From: Arthrobacter jiangjiafuii
GTDB lineage: Bacteria > Actinomycetota > Actinomycetes > Actinomycetales > Micrococcaceae
Length of the DNA stretch: 64,000 bases
Direction of reading: 5' to 3'
Assembly: GCF_018622995.1 (NCBI RefSeq)
Contig: NZ_CP076022.1
Span: 2,294,001-2,358,000 of the forward strand
Shown: one piece after another, positions 9,473 to 18,783 of the stretch
Numbering within the stretch: position 1 is the stretch's first letter
Layout: each line of letters opens with the position of its first letter
Translations under genes and position numbers: made by a program
Notes under the pieces: generated by a model
Told to the model about the DNA's origin: nothing
What the model saw: the letters and a program-made list of their open reading frames with translations, nothing else
Databases searched by the model: none

Positions 9473-9543
9473 GGGGATGTAGCTCAATGGTAGAGCCTCA
9501 GTTTTCCAAACTGATCACGCGGGTTCGATTCCCGTCATCCCCT
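9473..9543 (+). tRNA. tRNA-Gly (anticodon TCC)
   Basis: 71-base cloverleaf: acceptor GGGGATG / CATCCCC, anticodon stem TCAGT / ACTGA with loop TTTCCAA giving TCC, and T-arm GCGGG TTCGATT CCCGT. Divergent from tRNA-Pro across 140 bases and followed by a terminator. Confidence 0.97.
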
Positions 9544-9575
9544 CAGCAAAATATAGCCGGATAGAAGCGGCTGCG

Positions 9576-9606
9576 AAAGGTCCCCCGCGATGCGGGGGAC
9601 CTTTTT
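9576..9606 (+). terminator. Terminator of tRNA-Gly
   Basis: Thirteen-base-pair stem AAAGGTCCCCCGC (9576-9588) / GCGGGGGACCTTT (9592-9604) with a three-base loop, running into a T-tract. Confidence 0.92.
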
Positions 9607-9676
9607 CGTTGTCCGGCTCCGGGGCCGTGGCCAGGCGAACCGGGTGCCCGCTCCCCTGCCATGCGGCGTCAAGGCC

Positions 9677-10564
9677 TCAGCGGGCCTGGCACTTCGGACA
9701 CCAATACAGCTTCCGGGCGCCCATCTCGGTTCCGGCGATGGCAGTTCCGCAGCGCCTGCACGGCAGTGAAGGGCGCTGGTAGACGTAGTGCGCCTCTTCC
9801 CTGGGGACAGGTTCGGCCCCATTGTCCCGGTGCTCGGGGAGGGTAGTGATGATCCTGCCCTGGGCAACGCCGTCGTTCATCACCGAAACGATATCCACCC
9901 ACAGGGCCTTGGCTTCCTCTTCCCGGATATCCCGGCCCAGCCGCCAGGGCGAGAGCGCCTGACGGAACAGGACTTCGGCACGGTAGACATTGCCCACGCC
10001 CGCCAGGACCTCCTGGTTCATGAGCAGCAGCCCCACCGGCGACGCGCGGCGCCGCAGCCGGGCGGCAAACTCTGCTGCGTCGGCATCGGGCTGGAGCGGA
10101 TCCGGTCCGAGACGGGCGACGACGGCGGCCCGCTCGGCTTCGGTGATCACTTCGCACGAGGTGGGGCCGCGCAGGTCAGCCCATCCGTGTTCCGCAACCA
10201 GCCGGACCCGGACGGCCCCGCGCGGAGCCGGCGGACCCGCGTAGGCGGCGCCGTCGTCGTCGGACGCGATCTCCCGCTCCCCCACCTTCCGCGGCGCGCC
10301 GATGCTGGAGGCGCCCAGGAAACTCGAGTCACCGCCGAAATCAAAAGCGCCGTAGAGGCCCAGGTGGATCCGCAAGAGCAGATCGTTGTCAAAACCCAGG
10401 AACAGCTGCTTGCCGTGCGCTGTCGCCGAGGTCAGGATGTGGCCGTTCAGCTGGGCCGCTCCTGCACTGAATCGGCCCTGCGGACTCGAGACCTCCAGCC
10501 GCTGCCCGGAAAACACAGAAGTGAACTGCCGGGCCAGCCTGTGGATGGAATGTCCTTCAGGCAT
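9677..10564 (-). CDS. nei2: Fpg/Nei family DNA glycosylase (Nei2-like)
   Basis: Base-excision repair glycosylase/AP lyase, 295 residues. The catalytic N-terminus is M-PEGHSIHR (Pro2 as nucleophile, Glu3). A lysine in HGKQLFLGF, the helix-two-turn-helix segment NQEVLAGVGNVYRAEVLF, and a C-terminal zinc finger of two CxxC pairs (CRRC and CPKC) are all present. The PEGHS start matches the Nei2 branch of actinobacteria rather than Fpg. Its ATG overlaps the rpiB stop by one base (TGATG), so the two are translationally coupled, as in the mycobacterial Rv2464c-Rv2465c pair. Confidence 0.9.
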   Translation of the reverse strand: MPEGHSIHRLARQFTSVFSGQRLEVSSPQGRFSAGAAQLNGHILTSATAHGKQLFLGFDNDLLLRIHLGLYGAFDFGGDSSFLGASSIGAPRKVGEREIASDDDGAAYAGPPAPRGAVRVRLVAEHGWADLRGPTSCEVITEAERAAVVARLGPDPLQPDADAAEFAARLRRRASPVGLLLMNQEVLAGVGNVYRAEVLFRQALSPWRLGRDIREEEAKALWVDIVSVMNDGVAQGRIITTLPEHRDNGAEPVPREEAHYVYQRPSLPCRRCGTAIAGTEMGARKLYWCPKCQAR

Positions 10565-11040
10565 CAGGGGGCCGAAATGGTTCCGGTGGTTTCGTATTCG
10601 GCGATCTTCGCGATCCGGCGGTTGTGCCGTTCGGCGTTGCTGTATGGCTCAGCGAGGAAGGCCTCGATGATTTCGGTGGCCTCTTCCACTGAATGCTGGC
10701 GGCCGCCCACAGCGATGACGTTGGCGTTGTTATGCTCGCGGGCCAGCTTGGCGGTGGAGAGGTTCCAGGCCAGGGCCGCCCGGATGCCGCGAACCTTATT
10801 GGCAGCAATCTGCTCACCGTTACCGGAGCCGCCCAGCACGATGCCCAGGGCCTCGACACCGCTTTCCTGGTCGGCAACCACGGCCTCTGCGGCCGCAATG
10901 CAGAACTCCGGGTAGTCATCTTCGGCGTCGTAAACCTGCGGGCCGTGATCAACCATGTCGTAACCTGCATCCCGGAGGTGGGACAGAAGGTGGGCGCTGA
11001 GCTCCATGCCTGCGTGGTCGGTTGCAATGTGGACGCGCAT
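10564..11040 (-). CDS. rpiB: Ribose-5-phosphate isomerase B
   Basis: Interconverts ribose 5-phosphate and ribulose 5-phosphate in the pentose phosphate pathway, 158 residues. N-terminal DHAG motif and GGSGNGEQIAANKV. The latter carries Glu76 where E. coli RpiB has a cysteine, the arrangement of the mycobacterial enzyme in which Glu75 is the catalytic base. ATG 11040 is preferred to the longer open frame because MRVHIATDHAG is the conserved start; no clear ribosome-binding site precedes it. Coupled to nei2. Confidence 0.95.
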   Translation of the reverse strand: MRVHIATDHAGMELSAHLLSHLRDAGYDMVDHGPQVYDAEDDYPEFCIAAAEAVVADQESGVEALGIVLGGSGNGEQIAANKVRGIRAALAWNLSTAKLAREHNNANVIAVGGRQHSVEEATEIIEAFLAEPYSNAERHNRRIAKIAEYETTGTISAP

Positions 11041-11138
11041 TTGGTGTAAATCCGTTCGGAGTAGGGGCCGGGAGACGGAACAAGCGTAGCTCCAGCGGCA
11101 CGCCGCGATCCAAATCCCTTTCTGCAACTGGTTATGGT

Positions 11139-11161
11139 GACTCCTTACTTGGACTCCTTAC
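11139..11161. repeat. 10-bp direct repeat upstream of the LGFP protease gene
   Basis: GACTCCTTAC occurs twice, at 11139-11148 and 11152-11161, three bases apart. It lies in the 281-base region between the divergent rpiB and protease genes, so it may be a regulator site; nothing more supports that. Confidence 0.35.
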
Positions 11162-11321
11162 GAAGATGCCGTTCCGGCCGATAACACAGGCAGGACTATT
11201 TTTACCGACGGCATATGCTCGATCCCTGGCTATCCGGATATTCCGGGTTCCACCGGAGGCTGGCAGTGCCGTTGCATCTGCCGTTGCACCCCACCAGGTC
11301 TCGCTCTACAAGGAACTTCCA

Positions 11322-14300
11322 TTGAAAAGTGCAAAACTCGCGGTACTGGCCCTTCTCGCTGCAGCGTTAACGGCCGGGTCGATCCCTGCCTACGGCTACT
11401 CCGAGGTGCCGGCGCCGGTTCCGGTGGTTGATCCGACGGGCGACGCTGGCATCATGACTGCGCCTCCGAGCCCAGATGCGGTGCCGGGTGTCGATGCGGT
11501 AGCTCCGGTTCCCGAGGAACCGGCCACCGCAGAGCCCGCGCCTGCCACCACTCCTGCGGATGTGGCGACGGATCACGCCGATGAGAACGGCGAGGTGCAT
11601 GCGGACGAGGCGGAAGAGGACGAGGCCGGGGAAGACCTGGGATACGACCCGGTAGTGGGCGGCGGCTTCCCGGTTCCGGGCCCGAACACCCCGATGGTCA
11701 CGGACCCTGACGGCACCGTTCGGTCTGCCGTGGAAACGGATATCTCAGCGGCGCATGACCACGGAACGCAGTCGTTCAGCAGCAGGATGGGTGGCGCTAG
11801 CATCTCCTCGGCAGCGCGCAGCGGAACGATCGAGATAACGCTCGTTTACGCGACACTTACCGACAATCGAGGAGCAGTGAACCCCAGCGGGGCGCTCAAC
11901 TCGATGACTGCGGCAAACGAATACTGGCGTGCCATGTCGAACGGGCGTCTGGGAGTCAAGCACGTGGCGACGCGTGCCATCAACAGCACGGCCAACTCCC
12001 GGCAGGATTATGCCGACATGATGAACACCATTAAAAAAGATCTCAGTTGGCGGGACAGCCCCAACAAGGCTCTGCTGGTCTTCGTGCCTGCCGCGGATCT
12101 GCGCAGTGGCGGCTACGGCGGCATCCTCGGCGGCGGATGGACCGCCGGGCCCACCAGCGGCTCAGTGCTCATGCCGCAGCCGTCCGGCTTCACAAACAAT
12201 GTGGTCACCCACGAGTTCGGCCACGTCTTGGGCCTCCTGCATGCCAACAGCCTTAAGTGCAACAACGGCCGGAGCGATGTCGGGGCTGGAAACAACGGCT
12301 GGACAGACGATTCCTGCACGTCGCGTGAATACGGAGACACCTCCGATCTCATGGGCTATGCCCAATATGCTTCGCCGGCCATCAATTCCTATTTTTGGGA
12401 TGCGGGCGGGTTCGGGCGTGGTGATGAGATAGTCAGCACCGGCACGCCCGGTTCTGCCGTCAGTTACACATTGCGGCCCTGGGCAGGCTCTTCTGCCCGC
12501 CGGGCGGTGAAGTTCACGGACACCTCCGGGGAAACGTATTACCTCGAACTACGCACACCTGTCGGGTACGACGCTTCAACAGCAGTCGGCGGCAACCGTG
12601 GCGTAAAGATCGTGAAGGCTGACCTCGCCAACAACTGGGCCGTGAATTCGCTCGTAATCGCCCCCAATACACGGGACTTCGCTGGCTACACGAACGCGAA
12701 CAGCACTTGGCAGGCCGGGCAGACGTTTAATACCCACACCGGCACCGCGGTGCGCATCAACTCGATCAGCAGTGATTCCGCTTCCATCACGATTACGGGC
12801 GGCATTGCTGCCCGGGCGGGTGAGCCCATCGCAGCTGCCCGCGCCGCACATCCGGAACTGGGGAAGGCTGTCGGAGTGATCCGCGGCGGGCTCAAAGATC
12901 AGGGCGCCTACCAGGACTATGAACGAGGCGCCATCATTTGGTCCCCCGGAACCGGTGCCCGTGTATCCATGGGCGCGATTCGGTCGGCGTGGGCGGCAAC
13001 CGGCTTCGACGCCGGCTATCTCGGCCTACCCACCAGCGACGAGGTCTATGGGTTGCCTAACGGAGGCGCCTATCAAAATTACCAGGGTGGAGCCATCATT
13101 TGGTCCCCAGCGACGGGCGCACGAGTCTCGAAGAATGGGCCCATCCGCACTGAGTGGGGCTATACGGGCTCAGAACGCAGCTATTTGGGGTACCCCACCA
13201 GCAACGAAATCGGCGGGCTGCCCAACGGGGGAAAGTATCAGGATTACCAGCATGGTGCCATCATCTGGTCTCCGGCCACGGGCGCGCGCGTTTCCCGGAA
13301 CGGACCCATCCGCGAGGCCTGGCGCCGTTCCGGCTTCGAGAACAGCCCCATCGGATACCCGACGACCAACCAGGTGACGCTCGCAGACGGCGGCACCTCC
13401 CAGGAGTACCAGCGCGGAACCATCATCCACTCCCCTGCGTCTGGGGCCTGGATCGTCACTGGTGCAGTCCGGAATGTCTGGCGGGCCGCCGGGGCGGAAA
13501 AATCGGATCTGAAATATCCCGTGGGCGAGGAAGTCCGGATGGGGACCCAAGGTACCTATCAGGACTACCAGGGAGGCGCCATGATCTGGTCCGCTGCGAC
13601 CGGAGCGCAGATCTCCAAGAAGGGACCCATCCGCTCGGCCTGGGGCGCCACCGGCTTCAACTCCAGCTACCTCGGACTTCCCACCGGGCCGGAGACAAGC
13701 ATGGGCACCCAGGGCAAATACCAGGACTACCAGGGCGGCGCGATTATCTGGTCGGAGAAGACCGGAGCCAAGATCTCCCGGAACGGACCCATCCGCTCGG
13801 CCTGGGGAGCCACCGGCTTCAACGCCGGCCCGCTTGGGCTGCCGACCGGGGAGGAACGGGCCATGGGCACCCAGGGCAGCTACCAGGACTATGAAGGCGG
13901 AGCCATCGTCTGGTCCGCCAAGACCGGAGCCCAGGTGTCCGTAAACGGACCGATCCGCTCGGCCTGGGGTTCCACGGGCTTCAACTCCGGCTATCTGGGG
14001 CTTCCCACCGGAGGGGAAAAGAGCATGGGAGCGCAGGGCAAGTACCAGGATTATGAGGGCGGTGCGATCATCTGGTCCCAGAAGACCGGGGCGCAGATCT
14101 CGAAGAACGGTCCGATTCGTTCGGCCTGGGGCTCCACCGGTTTCAACTCGGGCTACCTCGGCCTCCCTACAAGCGGGGAAACAGCGTCGAAGGGTGGCTC
14201 GTACCAGCACTTCGAAGGTGGAAGCATCTTTTCCTCGCCGGCAACCGGAACACATATTGCCAAGAACGGCCCCATCCGAGACGCCTACCGTTCCCAGGGT

Positions 14301-14432
14301 TCGGAGACGGGAAGACTCGGCTATCCCACATCCGGCCAAACGTCGGCTGCCAACCGTACAACCGTTCAGACTTTCAAGGGCGGCAAGATCACGCTGACGT
14401 CAGAGGGCAAAGCACAAATCAGTTATAACTAG
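11322..14432 (+). CDS. Secreted metzincin-type zinc metalloprotease with C-terminal LGFP repeats
   Basis: Predicted exported protein of 1036 residues. A signal peptide (KSAKLAVLALLAAALTAG) begins right after TTG 11322, which has AAGGAA upstream; the frame is open for another 100 codons upstream but without that fit. Residues about 30-120 are Pro/Ala/Asp-rich and acidic. The catalytic domain carries HEFGHVLGLLH with His297, Glu298, His301 and His307 (HExxHxxGxxH) and a likely Met-turn at DLMGYA. From about residue 505 to the end there are nine near-complete LGFP repeats of about 53 residues (YQDY-GGAIIWS-TGA, then YLGLPTS) and a partial one. LGFP repeats are thought to tether proteins to the cell wall. 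The substrate is unknown. Confidence 0.85.
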   Translation: MKSAKLAVLALLAAALTAGSIPAYGYSEVPAPVPVVDPTGDAGIMTAPPSPDAVPGVDAVAPVPEEPATAEPAPATTPADVATDHADENGEVHADEAEEDEAGEDLGYDPVVGGGFPVPGPNTPMVTDPDGTVRSAVETDISAAHDHGTQSFSSRMGGASISSAARSGTIEITLVYATLTDNRGAVNPSGALNSMTAANEYWRAMSNGRLGVKHVATRAINSTANSRQDYADMMNTIKKDLSWRDSPNKALLVFVPAADLRSGGYGGILGGGWTAGPTSGSVLMPQPSGFTNNVVTHEFGHVLGLLHANSLKCNNGRSDVGAGNNGWTDDSCTSREYGDTSDLMGYAQYASPAINSYFWDAGGFGRGDEIVSTGTPGSAVSYTLRPWAGSSARRAVKFTDTSGETYYLELRTPVGYDASTAVGGNRGVKIVKADLANNWAVNSLVIAPNTRDFAGYTNANSTWQAGQTFNTHTGTAVRINSISSDSASITITGGIAARAGEPIAAARAAHPELGKAVGVIRGGLKDQGAYQDYERGAIIWSPGTGARVSMGAIRSAWAATGFDAGYLGLPTSDEVYGLPNGGAYQNYQGGAIIWSPATGARVSKNGPIRTEWGYTGSERSYLGYPTSNEIGGLPNGGKYQDYQHGAIIWSPATGARVSRNGPIREAWRRSGFENSPIGYPTTNQVTLADGGTSQEYQRGTIIHSPASGAWIVTGAVRNVWRAAGAEKSDLKYPVGEEVRMGTQGTYQDYQGGAMIWSAATGAQISKKGPIRSAWGATGFNSSYLGLPTGPETSMGTQGKYQDYQGGAIIWSEKTGAKISRNGPIRSAWGATGFNAGPLGLPTGEERAMGTQGSYQDYEGGAIVWSAKTGAQVSVNGPIRSAWGSTGFNSGYLGLPTGGEKSMGAQGKYQDYEGGAIIWSQKTGAQISKNGPIRSAWGSTGFNSGYLGLPTSGETASKGGSYQHFEGGSIFSSPATGTHIAKNGPIRDAYRSQGSETGRLGYPTSGQTSAANRTTVQTFKGGKITLTSEGKAQISYN
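12835..14429 (+). repeat. Tandem LGFP repeat array within the protease gene
   Basis: About nine repeats of roughly 160 bases encoding LGFP units, bounded by partial units on both sides. The units between about 13550 and 14170 (repeats 5-8) are far more alike than the first four, sharing GPIRSAWGxTGFN at the same spacing. This points to recent duplication or gene conversion within the array. Confidence 0.85.
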
Positions 14433-14452
14433 GCACAAACCATGAATCGACA

Positions 14453-14489
14453 TGAGCTGGTGGATTGCGCTACACAATCCACCAGCTCA
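14453..14489. terminator. Hairpin downstream of the LGFP protease gene
   Basis: Perfect 14-bp stem GAGCTGGTGGATTG (14454-14467) / CAATCCACCAGCTC (14475-14488), extended by one T-A pair, with a seven-base loop. No T-tract follows, so the terminator function is likely but not typical. Confidence 0.6.
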
Positions 14490-14591
14490 CCACTTGGCAA
14501 GGGACGGCTAATGAGACAATGTTGCAATTGTTGTTAATAGTCCGACGCCACAGCCGGAGGACGCACCTTCCCCCTTTCGAAAGGCAGCACC

Positions 14592-17153
14592 TTGCCAGGT
14601 ATGAATCTCACGCGGTCAGAAGCCCGTGAACGCGCTGAACTGATCAATGTCGAATCCTACGACGTGAATCTGGACCTCACGCGGGGGGATGAGGTCTTCG
14701 GCAGCACCACTGTTGTCCGGTTCTCCGCCCAACAGGGCGCGTCCACGTTTATCGATGCGGTCACCGCCCACGTGCACCGGGTGACCCTCAACGGTGCCGA
14801 GCTGGATCCTGCAGAGGTGTCCGACGGCGTCCGCATCCAGCTGCCCGTGCTGGCCGCCTCCAACGAACTCGTGGTGGTGGCAGACGCCCGCTACATGAAC
14901 ACCGGCGAGGGATTGCACCGTTTCGTTGATCCCGTCGACAACGAGGTGTATCTCTACTCGCAGTTCGAGGTCCCGGATTCCCGCCGCATGTTCACCGTCT
15001 TCGAGCAGCCGGACCTGAAGGCAACCTTCCGCTTCACTGTCACGGCGCCGTCGCACTGGGACGTTATTTCCAACTCCCCCACCCCCGAGCCGGTTCCCGC
15101 CGGATCACTGGAGGAGGGCGGACGGAACGCCACCTGGTCCTTCTCCCCCACGCCCCGGATCTCCTCCTACATCACCGCCCTGATCGCCGGACCGTACCAG
15201 TCCGTGCGCAGCGAGCTCACCAGCTCCGACGGCCGCACCATCCCCCTGGGCGTCTTCGCGCGCAAGTCGCTGATGCAGTTCCTGGACGCGGAGAACATTT
15301 TCGAGCTGACCCGGCAGGGCTTCGAGTTCTACGAAAAGCAGTTCGGCACGCCCTACCCGTTCGAGAAGTACGACCAGCTGTTCGTTCCGGAGTTCAATGC
15401 CGGAGCCATGGAAAACGCCGGCGCCGTCACCTTCCTGGAAAGCTATGTCTTCCGCTCCCGGGTCCCCGATGCCACGGTGGAACGCCGCGCCGTCACCATC
15501 CTGCACGAGCTGGCCCACATGTGGTTCGGCGATCTGGTCACCATGCGCTGGTGGAACGATCTGTGGCTGAACGAGTCCTTTGCCGAATTCATGTCCACGC
15601 TCGCTGCTGCCGATGCCACCGAGTTCAAGCAGTCCTGGACCACGTTTGCGTCCATGGAAAAGGCCTGGGCCTACCGCCAGGACCAGCTGCCGACCACGCA
15701 CCCGATCGTTGCCGAAATCCGCGATCTTGAAGACGTGCAGGTCAACTTCGACGGCATCACCTACGCCAAGGGTGCTTCCGTGCTCAAGCAGCTGGTCGCC
15801 TGGGTGGGCCAGGAGCAGTTCATGGCCGGGGTACGCGAGTACTTCGGCAAGCATGCCTGGGGCAACACCGAGCTGACAGACCTTCTGTCGGAGCTCGAAG
15901 CTGCCAGCGGCCGCGACCTGCAGGAATGGTCTGCTTTGTGGCTCGAGACCGCCGGTGTGAACACCCTGCGTCCGGAGCTGGAAGTGGACGACGACGGCGC
16001 CATCGTTACCTTCGCTGTCCGCCAGAGCGCCGTGGCCGAGTACCCGACCCTGCGTCCCCACCGCCTGGCCATCGGCTTCTACAACACCGGCGAGGACGGG
16101 CTGCTGCACCGGACCCACCGGGTGGAGCTGGACATCGCCGGAGAACGCACTGAGGTGCCCGAGCTGGCAGGCCATCAGCGTCCGGATCTCCTGCTGCTCA
16201 ACGATGACGACCTCGCCTATGCCAAGATCCGGCTGGACGAGAAGTCCTGGCACACCGCCGTCCGGCGCCTGCGGGATATCTCCGAGTCCCTGCCGCGGAC
16301 GCTCGTCTGGGCTTCCGCCTGGGATGCCACCCGCGACGGCGAGATCCCGGCCCGCAACTACGTGGAACTGGTACTGCAGAACATCGGTGCCGAATCCGAC
16401 TCCTCAGTGGTCCAGGTCCTGCTGCGTCAGCTGGCCACCACCCTGGCCTTCTATGTGGCCCCGGCCGACCGTGATGCCATGACCGCGGCCGCCGCGGACA
16501 GCCTGTGGGAGCTTGCAGCCGCAGCGGCACCGGGTTCCGACTCCCAGCTGCAGTTCCTGAAGTCCTTCGCCGGTCATGCGGTCAGCGACGGCCACCTGGA
16601 TATCCTGGCCGGCCTGCTGTCCGGAGACCAGAGCCTCGAGGGCCTGAACATCGACGCGGACCTGCGCTGGGAACTGCTCACCGGCCTGGTCGCCGGCGGG
16701 CGGCTCGGCGAGACGGAGATCGCCGCGGAGCTGGCGCAGGATGCCACGGCCACCGGACAGCTCGCTGCTGCCATGGCGCGTGCAGCCATTCCCACGGCCG
16801 GGGCGAAGGCCGCCGCCTGGGAGGCGATCGTTGAACGCACGGATATGCCCAATGCGGCCCAGCGCTCGGCCATCGTCGGGTTCAGCCGCGTTCACGACAC
16901 GGCGCTGCTGGAGCCGTACGCCGAGAAGTACTTCGCGGCGGTGCACGGGGTATGGAACACCCGCACGCATGAAATCGCGCAGCAGATCGTGACGGGGCTG
17001 TATCCGTCCCGGCTGGCCACGCAGTCCACAGTGGACGCCACCGATGCCTTCCTGGAGTCCCTGGGCAGCGAAGCGCCCTCCCTGCGCCGGCTCATCCTGG
17101 AGAGCCGCGACGGCGTCGTCCGCGCCCTGCGCGCCCAGGCCGCCGACAAGTAG
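14592..17153 (+). CDS. pepN: Aminopeptidase N
   Basis: M1-family zinc aminopeptidase, cytosolic, 853 residues. The exopeptidase motif GAMEN is at residues 271-275, and the zinc site HELAH starts at His305 with the distant glutamate in WLNESFAEF. The C-terminal part is the ERAP1-like helical domain. The start is TTG 14592, with AAGG seven bases upstream; the ATG three codons later is too far from that site. In M. tuberculosis pepN (Rv2467) also lies near nei2 and rpiB. Confidence 0.96.
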   Translation: MPGMNLTRSEARERAELINVESYDVNLDLTRGDEVFGSTTVVRFSAQQGASTFIDAVTAHVHRVTLNGAELDPAEVSDGVRIQLPVLAASNELVVVADARYMNTGEGLHRFVDPVDNEVYLYSQFEVPDSRRMFTVFEQPDLKATFRFTVTAPSHWDVISNSPTPEPVPAGSLEEGGRNATWSFSPTPRISSYITALIAGPYQSVRSELTSSDGRTIPLGVFARKSLMQFLDAENIFELTRQGFEFYEKQFGTPYPFEKYDQLFVPEFNAGAMENAGAVTFLESYVFRSRVPDATVERRAVTILHELAHMWFGDLVTMRWWNDLWLNESFAEFMSTLAAADATEFKQSWTTFASMEKAWAYRQDQLPTTHPIVAEIRDLEDVQVNFDGITYAKGASVLKQLVAWVGQEQFMAGVREYFGKHAWGNTELTDLLSELEAASGRDLQEWSALWLETAGVNTLRPELEVDDDGAIVTFAVRQSAVAEYPTLRPHRLAIGFYNTGEDGLLHRTHRVELDIAGERTEVPELAGHQRPDLLLLNDDDLAYAKIRLDEKSWHTAVRRLRDISESLPRTLVWASAWDATRDGEIPARNYVELVLQNIGAESDSSVVQVLLRQLATTLAFYVAPADRDAMTAAAADSLWELAAAAAPGSDSQLQFLKSFAGHAVSDGHLDILAGLLSGDQSLEGLNIDADLRWELLTGLVAGGRLGETEIAAELAQDATATGQLAAAMARAAIPTAGAKAAAWEAIVERTDMPNAAQRSAIVGFSRVHDTALLEPYAEKYFAAVHGVWNTRTHEIAQQIVTGLYPSRLATQSTVDATDAFLESLGSEAPSLRRLILESRDGVVRALRAQAADK

Positions 17154-17196
17154 CAGCTGAACCGTCCGCGGTTCCCGCGACACGAAAGGAAGGCCA

Positions 17197-17682
17197 ATGG
17201 TGAAGGATCTGTCCGAACACCGTTATGCCATAAACCTTGAATGGACCGGGAACCGCGGTTCCGGCACGGCCAGCTACCGGGGTTACGGCCGCGACCACAT
17301 CGTCCGTGCCGACGGCCTGCCGGATCTGGCCGGGACGGCGGATCCGACGTTCCACGGCGACCGCGACCGGTGGAACCCCGAGCAGCTGCTCCTCACCGCA
17401 CTGGCACAGTGCCATATGCTCTCCTACCTGCACGTCGCGGTGAAGAACGGCATCACCGTTCTGGCCTACGGCGATGCTGCCGAAGGCACCATGAGGCTCA
17501 ACCGGGACGGCAGCGGTGAGTTTACCGGTGCCCTGCTGCGGCCCCGGGTCACGATCGCTGCCGGAAACTCTGCAGCTGTTGCGGAAGAGCTGCATACGGA
17601 AGCCAACCGGCTGTGCTTTATCGCCCGGAGCGTGAACTTTCCGGTGCTGCACAAACCGGAGATCACCGTCGAGATTAGCTGA
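17197..17682 (+). CDS. OsmC family protein
   Basis: OsmC/Ohr-fold protein of 161 residues, probably a thiol-dependent peroxidase for organic hydroperoxides. The typical PEQLLLTALAQCH segment holds the first redox cysteine and NRLCFIARSVNFPV the second. ATG 17197 has GAAAGGAAGG upstream. It follows pepN by 43 bases and may be co-transcribed with it. Its TGA stop (17680-17682) abuts the stop of the convergent gene with no base between. Confidence 0.88.
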   Translation: MVKDLSEHRYAINLEWTGNRGSGTASYRGYGRDHIVRADGLPDLAGTADPTFHGDRDRWNPEQLLLTALAQCHMLSYLHVAVKNGITVLAYGDAAEGTMRLNRDGSGEFTGALLRPRVTIAAGNSAAVAEELHTEANRLCFIARSVNFPVLHKPEITVEIS

Positions 17683-18687
17683 CTAGGCCACGTCCAGGGC
17701 AGCCAGAAGTACGGTTTCCCGTGCCGTGGACAACCCGGATTTCCGTTCCCGGTAGATTCCACGTTCCTGCTCGTCGTCGAGCACATCGCGGACCGTTTGC
17801 TCAACCGGGCGGAGCATGAGCCCGGCGTTCAGCGCGGCCTCGGTTGAGCGGGTGCAAAACCCGCCGTATTCCTCCGGCAGCCACAGGGGCAGTGATTCAT
17901 TCCCGGCCCAGTACGCCACACCCTGCTCATGGAGCCACTGCGGATCGGCGCTTCGGAAACTGCCGTGGAAGCCGGCCGCGTCCGCCGCCAGGGCCAGCAG
18001 TTCACCAAAGGGTACCGACGGCCCCATGACATTAAAGCTGCCGGTCCGGCTCTCCTCTGCTCCGGTGACCAGCCACAGGGCGAGGTCCCGCACATCGATG
18101 GTCTGTGTCATCGATTCGGCTGCCATCGCAGGGATCAGTACGGGGCTCCGTTCCTGGGCCAGCCGCGCCGGCCAGTAGCCGAACCTGTCGCTGTCGTCTT
18201 CCGGTCCAGCGATCAGCCCGGGGCGGGTCACCAATACGTTCGCCGGGCCCAGTCCCCGGACCAGGTCCTCACAGGCGGCCTTCGCTTGGCCGTACTCACC
18301 GTCGGCAGGGTCGGTATATCGGCCGTCGACGGCGGCCATCGGGGCCAGCCGTTCGGCGGTTTCGTCTGCTCCAGGAGTGTCGTTGGCTGCGTAGACAGAA
18401 GCGCTGGATACAAACGACCAGTGACTGCTGCTGCCGGAGAGGGCGAGCAGCGCGTCCTGCACCTGCTGCGGTTTGCGGGCGACGTCGATCACGGCGTCCC
18501 AGTCGCCCTCGAGCCCTGCGTAGGCGCTGATACCGGTGTCCCGGTCGGCCGTGACAAACGCAGCACCGGTTACCGGCGGACCGGACGTCCCCCGCGCCAG
18601 GCAGGTCACGTCGTGGCCACGGGCGACTGCCTGCCGGGCAACTTCACGGGAAAGAAAGACGGTTCCACCAAGGATCAGGATGCGCAT
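17683..18687 (-). CDS. NAD-dependent epimerase/dehydratase family protein
   Basis: Extended SDR of 334 residues. The N-terminal Rossmann start is MRILILGGTVFLSREV with a GGTxFLS glycine motif, as in reductase-like atypical SDRs. A typical YxxxK is not obvious; the nearest equivalent is GEYGQAKAACEDL (Y-G-Q-A-K), which may serve. The substrate is unknown. Convergent with the OsmC gene, stop to stop. Confidence 0.8.
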   Translation of the reverse strand: MRILILGGTVFLSREVARQAVARGHDVTCLARGTSGPPVTGAAFVTADRDTGISAYAGLEGDWDAVIDVARKPQQVQDALLALSGSSSHWSFVSSASVYAANDTPGADETAERLAPMAAVDGRYTDPADGEYGQAKAACEDLVRGLGPANVLVTRPGLIAGPEDDSDRFGYWPARLAQERSPVLIPAMAAESMTQTIDVRDLALWLVTGAEESRTGSFNVMGPSVPFGELLALAADAAGFHGSFRSADPQWLHEQGVAYWAGNESLPLWLPEEYGGFCTRSTEAALNAGLMLRPVEQTVRDVLDDEQERGIYRERKSGLSTARETVLLAALDVA

Positions 18688-18783
18688 GTTCGGAGCCTAC
18701 CCCGGTAGCCTTGTCTGTGCCCGTAGCTTGCTTGCCCGTGCCACCGCTTGCTTCCTCGATACGAAAAGGATGGTAACGCCCAG

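Noticed and set aside
11022-11321. Open frame extending 100 codons upstream of the LGFP protease
   Set aside because: No ribosome-binding site fits the upstream starts, the region overlaps the start of rpiB on the other strand, and the signal peptide begins exactly at TTG 11322 with AAGGAA before it.
12835-14429. Possible CRISPR-like array
   Set aside because: The repeats are about 160 bases, in frame, and encode LGFP protein units; there are no short spacers.
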